Part shown: one piece after another, positions 30,571 through 40,193 of the stretch
How the letters are laid out: every line of letters begins with the position of its first letter
Numbering within the stretch: the first letter of the stretch is position 1
Source of the DNA: Leishmania martiniquensis
Taxonomy: Eukaryota; Euglenozoa; Kinetoplastea; Trypanosomatida; Trypanosomatidae
Length of the DNA stretch: 64,000 bases
Assembly (NCBI RefSeq): GCF_017916325.1
Contig: NC_090154.1
Location: 189,001 to 253,000, forward strand
Reading direction: 5' to 3'
Program-made: the position numbers and the translations under genes
The notes under the pieces: generated by a model
Seen by the model: the letters and a program-made list of their open reading frames with translations, nothing else
Database searches by the model: none
What the model was told of the DNA's origin: nothing

Positions 30571-30620
30571 CGTGGATAGGGGCATCCATGAAAAAGATGA
30601 AGGAACCTTTTGAGGAATGA
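29080..30620 (+). pseudogene. Five-TM membrane protein, copy 1, frameshifted
   Basis: Upstream copy of the gene at 34657-36243. The first 323 codons are intact. The T-run at 30045-30048 has four Ts where the other copy has five; reading then leaves frame and stops at 30153, after 357 codons in all, the last 34 unrelated. The rest of the gene continues in the next frame to a stop at 30620 without further damage, and its C-tail (AWIGASMKKMKEPFEE) differs from copy 2. The truncated product would keep the signal peptide and TM1-TM4 but lose most of the second large loop and TM5. A homopolymer error in assembly is a real alternative, because everything else is conserved and codon quality is good. 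It is marked pseudogene only for the sequence as given. Confidence 0.75.
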
Positions 30621-33600
30621 AAAGAGGCTCCTGCGGAGCGACTCGTCCGGACCTTTTCAAAGGCGGCGCTGCCTCCCACCCTTATCCCCACCCACCCACA
30701 AGCACAACTCTCTTGTGCCCATCACGGCGATGGAAGTGCCGCTTGCGAAACGGTGGGTGCTCTCGTCAGTCCAACTACGGGCAAAGGCAGGAGAGGTTAG
30801 CATGCATGATTAAAATCTTTCATGATGTAATCGGGGAGGGGCATTGGAGGGGGGAGAAAATTCTTCGTGGCGGGTCACAGTCCACACAAGCTCGCTACCA
30901 CGGGCCACCGGCAACTCAGTTCGAGGGAAAGACAGCATAAGGCATGCGAGGCCATGGCTCTGGTGGTGTCCTCTTTCTTTTTCTTGAGAGCGGCGTGAGG
31001 AGCGCATCAGAAAGAGATGCGCAGGACAGCGGTGCTTCTTGAATGCGCCCTTAGCAGAAGGAGGAAGGCGGAGCAGAGAGAGGAGCCGCTTCGAGTGTGT
31101 GTGCGGTGCGGGTATGTCTCATGCAGCCCCATTCTGCTGCACGGCGGAGGTCAGTCCGAAAGCGCGCGAGCGGCTTCTGTTCGAGCCCTCCTCCTTTGGT
31201 CATCACCCCCTCCCTATCCCGAGCCCTTCGACCCCCCTTGCCCTCTGCCCCTCACGGCCCCTCACCTCCTGATCAGCTGCATAGGCGTAAGGAGCTGCAG
31301 CGGCCTGCCCCCCTTCGTCCTCCTCCTCCTCCCCCCTCCCCCTTTACGGCCTCAGAGGTAGACGCATATGCCCACAGGGGCAGAAACACTTGCTTACGCC
31401 ACGTATACTTTTAAACGCGTCGGCGCTTCTCGCCGGCTGGCCGAATAGCTGGCCGGTAGGGAACTCGGCAAATATGTGGAGTGCGTTTGTGTGCATTCGA
31501 CTAGCTGCCCAGGACCTTTTGGGGGGAGCAGCAGATTTGCGCGCGCACAATCTTGCTGCGGCGATGGTTGTGCCTGAGCAGTAGACTGTGCAATCGTTTA
31601 GCGTGTGCGCGTATGTGTGTAGAAAGTCCTTGATCTTTCATAGAGATCACGAACGCTACCCCCTTAGGCGCGCACACGCACCCACTGAAGAAAGGAGCAT
31701 ACAGCTGTGGGGAGCGCTGAAATGGACAGGCCGAGCGAAGCAGAAAACTAAGAACGCGAAGCTAAGAGGCACACAGCAAGAGAGAAAGAGAAGTGTTCGC
31801 TTCCCTTTCCCCTTTTTTCCCTCTCGCCCCTGACTCCCTCATTTTTTTGCGCGTTTGTGTGAGACTGCGTGCGCGTCGAACAGCACTGCACCCATCCCTC
31901 GCTTGCACTCCATCTTTTCATCGCCTCTGCCTAATCACTATCGGGGGCAGGGGGGAGGGAGGGGAGGGAGGGTTTTTTCTTTTCCACCGCTCCCCTCCCT
32001 CATCGCTGTCGTTCGCGTTGAAGCGTCTCTCCGTGATGATTGTATATTCTACATGCCCGTAACCATGTAAATCTTTGCATATGGACGGGTGCCTCTCTGT
32101 GGCGATGTGTGTTGGGTTTTTGTATGGGCGTACGGTTACCTGTGCCACGAGACGTTCCGCAGCCGCTGCCACCCGCCCCAGCATACACGCGTGCATAGGG
32201 CATGCATGTAGGCAAGCGGCCCATGCAGATCTCAGGCAGAGAGGCAACCCCGCGCAGCCACAGACACGCTCCCCCTTTTTTCACTCCGGTCTTTTTTTTC
32301 GGGGTGTCTTCCCCTAATTTCGAGCGAATAGGAGGACAGGCCCATTGCCACCCCCCCATCCCTCCTCCTCTCCATGCGAATGCTGCCTCACCTCCTGTAG
32401 TGGTACAGGGTCATGCGCCCCCGACCCAGGGGCGGCCTGTGACAGCTGATGCGCTTGCGCCATGCATGTGATGGACGACGTGTCGGCATCACTCGTCCGG
32501 CCCTCACGCTGCCCGCTGGTGTGGCGAGGACCGGCGCCCCGCGCGTGTGCGCTGCGGCGGCGCAGAGTGAGAGTGGCGGGAGCGGACCACTGGAGAGACT
32601 GCCGTTATTATTATTATTATTTTCCTATTCGTTTTTCTCGCTGTTCCGCTCCTCCTCTTTTTCTTCGGGAGGGAGGCCAATGCGACTCGTCGAAGGGCCG
32701 CCATCTCAGTCGCTTATTTTTTTTTATCCCTACGCGCCTTCCGCCTGCTCCTCCGCGCCTCTGCTCCCTGGAAAGGGAGCGCGAGTCTGTGCACTTCCGC
32801 CCACACCCCTTTCCGCTCGCCTAATCCTGTTGAAGGGCGGAAACTGTGGGGCTGTGCCCCCCCTCCCTCCGCCCGCTCCTCTCTCTCTAGCGGCATGATT
32901 GGATCGTTCAGTCCCCTCCCCTAAGTGGTGTAGGGAGGGCGAGTGAAAGCGGAGGGGAGTAAAGCACCGATCGTTGAAGGTTGTGAAGTAGCCGGCTACT
33001 GGTGACGAAGACGGGCCGCTTCATGTCAACGGGGAGCGCTGTGCAAAGAATAAAACGAAACTGGGATTCGCAGCGCGTTTTCGTGTCTTTCAGAAGACAC
33101 CGCATCGACACATTCTCTTGTGAAAGATGGGAGCAGAGCTGGTACTATCCTTGAAGGCCAAGTGCGACTGCGCCCTTATATCCAAAGCGTCTTCCTGGCC
33201 AGTGCAAGCGCGCCTCTTTCACCCCTTACGATCGCCTTCTCGGCGGCCGAGGTGCGGGCGGCAATCAGTAGCAGGCCCTGGCATCGCCGGGAGGGTCTCA
33301 CAGCATGCGCAAAGCAGCGCGCTGCGGCCGGGTGCACGCCAACCAGAGTGGCGCAGGGATGGTGCAAGTCACACAGGGCTTTCTTTACTGACGGTCGGGC
33401 GCGCAACCACACGCAAGCGCAGAGAACATGAGGGACTCAGGTGCCCGTGTGGCGTACTTGTTCGCGTTTTCCCTTCGTCATGCACTTCCGCTTGCGGTGG
33501 CGTACTGCTCCTTATCACCTTGGACCTCGCTTCCCCCTCTTCGCCTGTTTTCATTGATAACACACCCTTCCACATCCTGGATGTCCCGCACACGTCGACG

Positions 33601-34656
33601 TACGCGGACTCCACGCCACGTGGATGTGTGGACACCCGCACGTTTATGCTGTTTCACCTCACGCATGCTCATTCGCGGCTCGGGGTGGATGTTCCTCTAC
33701 TTGCACCCAAAGCAAACCTGCACTGCGGCGAACGTGTCATCACTGCACGTGGTCGCTCAGACTTCTAACTCGCCCCATAAACACTCCACACAAACACATC
33801 CACACACACACACACACGGGCAGAGCCAAACATTCGCCCTGCCCGCGAAGCACACGCACGGACGACGAACACGCGCGCCCTACCTTGACCAAGGAGAAGC
33901 AAGCCCACGAGCGTAGTGAGCATACCTTCACTCAGCACTGCGGCGAGGAAGCACAGGAAGACAAAGGAAAGGAGCAACGTGTCCCACGTAGACCACGTGT
34001 TCCGCGAGACACGCAAACTACTTCTCCCCTTTTTTCGATTCCCCGTCCCCTAATCCGTCAGCTTCGCTACAGACTCTGCGGTCTCCCCTAACCCGTCAGC
34101 GTCTTCGCTTTCTCTCGCACACATACCCCCTCTCCCCCTCCCCCACACACATACACACACACCGTTCAGGTACGCGCAGCTGTCCCAGTCGTTCTGCGAG
34201 AACCCCATCCTTCTCCTTGTTCTTCTACCTGAACGCTCTTGTGTAGTGTGTGTGTGTGTCCTTCTTCGCTCTCTGTGCTCCGCCCTCTCTCCCATTCCCA
34301 CCGTTTCAACGGCTTTTTTTTTTCGCCCTTTTGCCTTCGCTCGCACGTGCTGCTCCGATTTCTCCCTCATATACGTTTCCAAACATTTTTGAACATTCTA
34401 GTTGCGCTCTCTCGCATACACACGCCGCCGCTCCCTCTCCCCCTCCTTACCCACCCCGAAGACCCGCTCGCTCATCTGCTGTTATTCTCACTATCAGTAC
34501 TTCTCTCTCGTACTGTGAAGCGACTGCGGCTACGCCACACACACACGTGCACAGGCTCACGCACTTCTCGGTGAGGTGACACACGAGGCGCTCTCCCTAA
34601 AAGGAAAAGAAAAAAAAACTGTGCTCAGCCCACCTTCGAGAGGCAGCACTACAAGT
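30621..34656. other. 4-kb intergenic region with repeat A
   Basis: No gene supported. It contains repeat A copy 2 (32339-32762), a G-rich run near 31945-31975, and a complex non-pyrimidine island at about 33120-33440 with a 213-codon ATG frame (33127-33768) that lacks coding character. CA runs (33795-33818, 34146-34161) and pyrimidine tracts precede the next gene. Possible acceptors are AG 34496-34497 and AG 34519-34520. Confidence 0.55.
32339..32762 (+). repeat. Dispersed repeat A, copy 2 (SIDER-like)
   Basis: Direct-repeat partner of 18824-19249, about 13.5 kb away in the same orientation. The TTA and T-run microsatellites have identical lengths in both, so the copies are recent or kept alike by conversion. 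It lies about 1.7 kb past the stop of membrane-protein copy 1 and about 1.9 kb ahead of copy 2. Flanking DNA differs on both sides. Confidence 0.7.
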
Positions 34657-36148
34657 ATGGCGAGGCACGCGTCTCTCACAGGTGCCCTGCTCGGCCTCCT
34701 CATGTGCCTGGCGGCGGCGACCGTCTCGGCGCAGCGGTCCCTGGAGTGCCAGATGGTGTGGACAGGCCCGTCCTCCAACAACAGCCTGCCGGACTGCCTC
34801 AAGGACTCAGATCGCATCCGGTCTCAGTGGGTCTTTTACCTGTATCCAGGCTTCGCGGCGCTCATCTTCATCTTTACAATCATTGGGCTCCCGATTGTGT
34901 TCTGCTGCCACTGCTGCAGCTGCTGCGAGGCGTGCGTGAAGCCGAAGGCGACGGCGGACGTCCGCGCTGCCCGCTGCTACCTGTGGATGTGGATCATGAT
35001 CGCGGTGCTTGTGGCGTGCGGCGTGTGCGTGCTGCTCGTGTTCGGGGCGGTCTTACTGGGGCAGACAGCCGCAAAGATCCTCGACGACAGCGAGAATCGC
35101 ACGCTCAGCTACTTCAACGAGACTCGCACGAACATCACCATGCTGCTGACGAACTACAACACAGACCCACCGACGCTTGCGCCGGTCGACCTCAGTGCGT
35201 TCGATACTGTAAGCACCGAGATAACGAAGAACGTGCGCATGATTCGCGACAATTACCTCAAGTACTTCCGGACTGCCGAGATTGTGGCGTGCTGCGTCGG
35301 CGGCGTTGGCGTGTTCCTGATGCTGTGCATGCTCATTTTCGCGTGCTGCCGCTGCACTGGGTGCTGCCCGGTTGCGTGGAGTTGCATCTACTTTGTGTTC
35401 GCGCTTGTTTACGCGCTGCTTGCGGTACTGTTCACGGTGGCCATCTACATACTGTTCGCCACCTGCGGCGAGGTGGATCTCCAGTACAAGCGTGAGCCCG
35501 GCGTCTTTCAGTGGTATCTGGTGCCGTGGTGCGAGCAGCAGTTCAGCTTCCAGTCGCTGCGGAATGAGGTACAGACTCGGGAGCAGGAGCTCTCCGAGAA
35601 CGCCTGTGAGGAGCTGCTGAATTTTTGCGACAGCGATCCGGATTACCCCGGCACGAACATGCAACACATTTTTATATGTGGCAACGGCATCACCAGTAAG
35701 AACGACTGCAAAACGCTGGACGAAGTGGTGAAGGTCATTTTGACCACGTACGTGAAGCCGATGCTGACGAACACGCTGTGCGTCGATCAGGGGGGCATGA
35801 CGGAGCTGGAGAAGTGCACCGTGGCAGCGTGTGCATCCCGGTGCAGGAACTACGAGCAACCGAATCTGAGAGCCAGAGACTACGCGATGGAGATTATGAA
35901 TGCTGCCGCCTATGCTGCGAACGCGAGCACTGCGCTGTCGTATGTGTGGCCGCTGCTAGAGTGCGGCTTCCTCATCGACAAGGTCGCCAACACGATTGAG
36001 AAGCCGAAGTACGATACCAGCTTCACCACACCGAGCGACGAAGTGCACAGCTGCTCTGCGCTTCGCACGGCCTCGGTGATGTTGGGCACCGGCTTCTTTG
36101 TCGGCTCGCTCATGTTTATTCTCGGCATTTACATCCTGCACCGCGGCG
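34653..36148 (+). repeat. Duplicated gene block, copy 2
   Basis: Partner of 29076-30570, in direct orientation about 5.6 kb apart. One extra T (35622-35626) keeps the reading frame open. Confidence 0.9.
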
Positions 36149-36243
36149 GGTGGGTTTGGGAATATCGCAACAGGGACCTCGATGCAGTGCAAAAGGGGAC
36201 AGTGTATACGCAGGGGGGCAGCATTGCTTCGAGGCCAGTGTAA
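34657..36243 (+). CDS. Five-TM glycoprotein with prominin/tweety-like topology, intact copy 2
   Basis: The protein has 528 residues from the ATG at 34657; the frame extends upstream to a GTG but the signal peptide starts here. Layout: signal peptide 1-25; TM1 58-82 followed at once by a cysteine cluster (CCHCCSCCEAC, 83-93); TM2 108-133; an outside loop of about 70 residues with sequons at Asn147, 154 and 159; TM3 207-230 followed by CCRCTGCC; TM4 242-268; a cysteine-containing outside loop of about 200 residues (sequon Asn422); TM5 472-495; a 33-residue cytoplasmic tail. Signal peptide, five TMs, two large outside loops and a Cys cluster after TM1 are the plan of prominins and tweety-type proteins. 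I see no sequence proof of either, and the outer loops are shorter than in prominins. Expected site: surface or flagellar-pocket membrane. A near-identical frameshifted copy lies 5.6 kb upstream. Confidence 0.85.
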   Translation: MARHASLTGALLGLLMCLAAATVSAQRSLECQMVWTGPSSNNSLPDCLKDSDRIRSQWVFYLYPGFAALIFIFTIIGLPIVFCCHCCSCCEACVKPKATADVRAARCYLWMWIMIAVLVACGVCVLLVFGAVLLGQTAAKILDDSENRTLSYFNETRTNITMLLTNYNTDPPTLAPVDLSAFDTVSTEITKNVRMIRDNYLKYFRTAEIVACCVGGVGVFLMLCMLIFACCRCTGCCPVAWSCIYFVFALVYALLAVLFTVAIYILFATCGEVDLQYKREPGVFQWYLVPWCEQQFSFQSLRNEVQTREQELSENACEELLNFCDSDPDYPGTNMQHIFICGNGITSKNDCKTLDEVVKVILTTYVKPMLTNTLCVDQGGMTELEKCTVAACASRCRNYEQPNLRARDYAMEIMNAAAYAANASTALSYVWPLLECGFLIDKVANTIEKPKYDTSFTTPSDEVHSCSALRTASVMLGTGFFVGSLMFILGIYILHRGGWVWEYRNRDLDAVQKGTVYTQGGSIASRPV

Positions 36244-36414
36244 TCTCCGTGTTCGGGAGATGAAAAACGGCCACGTCGCGGGAAGGGCAGCTCGTCTTTA
36301 GCATTGGCCGAAGCTCAAAGTGGAAGTGGCGGGTTAAAGAGGTGTTTCAGCCTGGGCCAGATGTTGCGGGGGCCTGTACAGGCTTCCCGTTGACGGCGCC
36401 AGAGCTAGATCGGT

Positions 36415-36657
36415 GCGTCGCATCCTGCGGGGGGGAGGGGTGCGGGTCTCACGGCCTTCGTGCCGGGAAGATGCCGGGCTGTCGTTCAGACCTCGAAATC
36501 GGGTACGTTGGCGGACTCCTTGGCGTCGGCGCACAGCTCATTGCTGGCGCGGTGCCGGGGAGTTGCACGGCCGAGGTGATGCGGAGCGGTGCCCTCCCCC
36601 TCGACGCTGACCTGCGCTCTCTGCAGTGGCGGGGCGATCGGCTGAACGACGCCAGAG
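36415..36657 (+). repeat. Dispersed repeat B, copy 2
   Basis: Direct-repeat partner of 21407-21650, 15.0 kb away. It begins about 170 bp after the stop codon of membrane-protein copy 2, again in a probable 3' UTR. Confidence 0.75.
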
Positions 36658-39600
36658 AGTGATGGGGGGTCAGCCTCCGTGGCATAGGCGTACTTCGAGA
36701 GAGGACGATGAAGGGCGGCTACCCTTGCGCTTTTTTGGGTGAGCTTCGGGGGTGGTAAAGGGGAGCGGCGACGATGCAAATACCAATAGAGCTCACATAA
36801 ACGGTTCCGCGGATCTCATGGACGCATGGCCACGAAGGGTTGTTGCTGTTGTTTTTCGCTGGCGCATTTTTTTATTATTATTTTGCGTTGCTTTGTGCGT
36901 GCCCCCTTCGTCTCCTCGACGTGAATTCCCCTTTTTACTTCGCACCCCACCACCCCCACCCCACCCCTCTTACACTCATTCTGTGTTTGTGTGTGTGTGT
37001 TTTCTGTTTGTACGATGTGTTGCTGTGGTATGATGCCTGGAGAGCGCGTCTCCTGATGGCGCTCTTCTGTGGGTGCACCCGGAGGAGGCAAAAAAAGAAA
37101 AGCAGAAGGCACGCTGTCAACTCTTTGGGTCTCCCTGCCCCCTCCCCTCCCCCTCGTGGCGAATGCACTGAGGAAGGGAGAAGGCGTGTGCGCAGAAACC
37201 CACGTCGGACACATACCAAAGAGCGGAGAGGGGCGATATCGTCACGTGTATTGTCCCGGCAGTTTTTCCGCCGCTTTGCTGAGTGTGTTGTTGCATTTCG
37301 CAGGATTACGAAGAGGTGCCCCTCCCTCTGCCGTGCTGAATGCGTCTCTACATCTCCCTCACCCCACCACCACCACAGCCCATTTCGTTTCTCCGGGCCA
37401 TTCAACACTCCCCCCCGTACTACTTCTGCTCATGTCTTCAGGCGTGTCAGCAATCCTTCCTCGCTTGGAAGACGCAGTCTGTGCTTCGATTTGCTTTGTT
37501 TTTTTTTGCGTTGTTGATGGCTTCATATCCTCAGGAAGTGTACTTATCAGCTTATGGGGGCTCTCCCACCACCTCCACCCCTCGTGCTGCATCCCTTCTT
37601 CGACCACGTCGGCAGTACTGCAGCGAGGGGCCATGAAGAAAAGCACGAAGGAAGCGGAATATCAAACATAAGTGAATCTTCGCTGTGGCTGCGCGTGACC
37701 CTTCTGCACGGCGAAGAAGCGTTGGGGGTCCCCTCATGGGAGAATGCAACTCTTTGTGCTTCTTTATAACCTCTGCACGGATGCGCTTGCATGCCGTTTC
37801 CTGTCGAATGGCAGACTTACGAACAGGACTTTACGGTGTCTCTCTCCTTTTTCTCCTGTATAGCCGGCGGCTGCGGAGGCGCGGCGGGGCGCGAGAGCGC
37901 AGGGTGCAGTGACGAGGCGGGTGTGGGCCCTCTCTCTCTGTCTCTCTCTCAGCTCTACACGCGCAGTCCTCCCTGCAGCTCCTGCGTCGGCCGCACCCTT
38001 TTCTTTTTTCTTCTTTCTTCTTTACTTCTCTTGTTTTGCTTTGAGTCGCTCGGCCGCGGACTCTGTCACCCTCAACTCCCTTCCCGAGGCCGCACCCGCC
38101 TTCATCTCCTTTCTTAGCCGACAGGCGAACGAAAAGAGAAGAGAAGAGGTAGTCGCAGAGGGGGGGCTATGTCTCTGCGTGTGCGTGCGGCGCTCTGCTC
38201 TGAGGTAGCAGTAGTCAACGCCGTGCCGTTTCTTCCGTTTTTCTCTCTCTTTCCTCCCTCTGTCCGCCCACCCTATCGCGTTGCGTCGGTGTCGTCCTGC
38301 CCCGTGTCTTCTTCCGTCACTCCCCGCATCCTCAAACTGTACACGCACTTGCGCATACATCAGCATACACGTGCAGAGCGACAACGCAGCGCTCGAGGGG
38401 GGGTTAGTAATGCGGGCAACGGTGTGTGCACAGCAGCGAAGCTGAAAGAGTTGTCGAGTACGATAGTCATGGCACATACCCCTTCTCATATGGCTCGCTT
38501 GTTTCGTGCCTCTTTAGTGTTTTATTTTTGTGAGTATGCTTCGAATGTTATGCTCCACGCGGCTACCCCAACTTGAGCGGGAGACCAAAAGGCGCGCGTG
38601 GCACCTCTGCCAGTCGCTCTCCGATGCGTTTGTGTAAGTAATGGGGCGATGCAATGGCTTCCCTTTCCCCCTCCCCTCCACACACACACACCCGCACATC
38701 CGTACACACTGCAAAAAAAAAGAATACCGAAGAAAAATCGCGGGGTGATGGCGGCACTTGCAGACGGACAGAGGACAGAGAAGATTTTAGGAGGGAGAAG
38801 GGGGGCTCTCTCTCAAGGCGGCTACCACACGCTCGCCAGAAGCGGAAAGGGAAGAGAACGAGGAAGAGTCGACGACAGGAGTAAGACGTGCATACGCTTT
38901 AAACAAAACAAGCGAGTCGCCATGCGAGCTGTGCCGATTCCGAAAGAGGCAACAGAAAACGTTTTGAGGAAAGCGGCGTGCGGTGGGTGCCCACCGTAGC
39001 AGTAACTCAGCGGCACAGCCACGCACACCATTCACCTCAGTTTCAAAACGTTTTGGCAACGCCTCGAAAATAAAGTCGTCTCCTTTCTTATCAGCTTCTC
39101 CAAAGAATTTAAAAAAAGAAGCCAGTGCACACGCACGCACACACTTCAGGAGAACAGAACACCGCCTCCCGCTGACCTCCCCCCTCCATCTCGGCACCTC
39201 TCTTCTGTTCTCGTCTTCTCTTCTTTTGGTTGCCATTCCGCGAGCAGAGGGGCGCGGCGGGACGATTCCCGAAGAGAACGGGAGACACGCAGCTGCAGCA
39301 GCAGCCGCTGCTGCAGCTGCGCTGTATTACTCAGCAGGAAACTGAGGGCAGCGCGCAGCCCTCTCCTGTGACTCTTCAACCCCACCCTCCGCTTCGCGAC
39401 CAGTGTCTTCCAGAGCGCGAGGACGAGCACCCGCGCGCCACGGCGCCTTCACTCGCCCATCTTCATCTCCTTCAGCTGAATGTCATCTATGGCTCTCGCC
39501 GTGTATCTTGTGGCTTAGCTCCTCTTCCTCACCCCTCTCCACACCGTCAGCAAGCACTCGAGTCGCCACACACACGTACACACACAGCCACGCCAGCTCC

Positions 39601-39790
39601 CATTTGGTGGTCAGCGTAAATCGTTTTGAGTCGTGAAAAACTCGAGCGCGGTCCTTTTTTGTTTGTTTTCTGTCTATGTGTGTGTGCTGGTGCACTGTCC
39701 TTTGGCTGTCGGCCTGTCCGCCGGGGCAAAGGCATAGGGGGAGCCGCTATCGTATCTGCCTCTCTGTGTTGGCTTTTCGGGTGCCTTACG

Positions 39791-39823
39791 GGCTCTCTCT
39801 CTCTCACTCCCTCCCTGCGTCAG
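39791..39823 (+). promoter_or_regulatory. Distal trans-splice acceptor for the pseudokinase-TBCC gene
   Basis: A CT-rich tract ends in GCGTCAG (AG at 39822-39823). Use of this site gives a 285-nt leader carrying an upstream ATG at 39855. Confidence 0.55.
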
Positions 39824-39854
39824 GCTTGTGAGTGAGTGAGTGTGTGTGTGTGTT

Positions 39855-40193
39855 ATGCACCCCTCGACTGCGGACGTTTCCGCTTCTCTCTCGGCGCACA
39901 CACAATATCAGCAAAAGGGTCGTCTTGGGAGCGGCGCCGCGGACAGCGAAAAACACTTTTCTTCCGCGCTCCGCTGCCACACTCCACTCCCCCTTCCATT
40001 TTGCATTCCTCCTCCCATAGAACGCTCCCACGCCCGACTGCCCAGGCGCGGACAGCGGTACTGGGTCGACCCCGCGTACGAGCAGTTTTCCTGTACTCTC
40101 ATACACACATGCAGTTTTCCGACTCCACGTCATCGAGCTCGTCAGCGTGCTCAACTCCGCGACGTGGCTTCGAGGGCGAAACTGCGGGGGTGA
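39855..40193 (+). promoter_or_regulatory. Overlapping upstream ORF in the leader of the pseudokinase-TBCC gene
   Basis: An ATG at 39855 opens a 112-codon frame (+1 relative to the main ORF) that ends at 40193, past the main start at 40109. On a transcript spliced at 39823 it would be the first AUG and should reduce translation of the main protein. Splicing at 40020 removes it. The peptide has no recognisable domain. Confidence 0.45.
39982..40020 (+). promoter_or_regulatory. Proximal trans-splice acceptor for the pseudokinase-TBCC gene
   Basis: A dense pyrimidine tract ends in CCCATAG (AG at 40019-40020). It gives an 88-nt leader in which the first ATG is 40109. Confidence 0.6.

Larger units (their letters stand above)
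36244..40108. other. 3.9-kb intergenic region with repeat B and two splice acceptors
   Basis: No gene supported. Repeat B copy 2 is at 36415-36657. The rest is pyrimidine-rich with TTA/T runs (36865-36880), CA tracts and GT runs (36990-37005, 39840-39853). ORFs of 135-225 aa (for example 36840-37517, 37069-37671, 38169-38576) have UTR composition or non-ATG starts. Two strong acceptors precede the 40109 start. Confidence 0.6.

Noticed and set aside
36840..37671. ORFs of 200-225 codons in the spacer before the TBCC-like gene
   Set aside because: Composed of simple UTR-type sequence; one starts at GTG. No domain.
39836..40108. N-terminal extension of the pseudokinase-TBCC frame by 91 codons
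   Set aside because: There is no ATG in frame, and the peptide is translated leader and polypyrimidine sequence.
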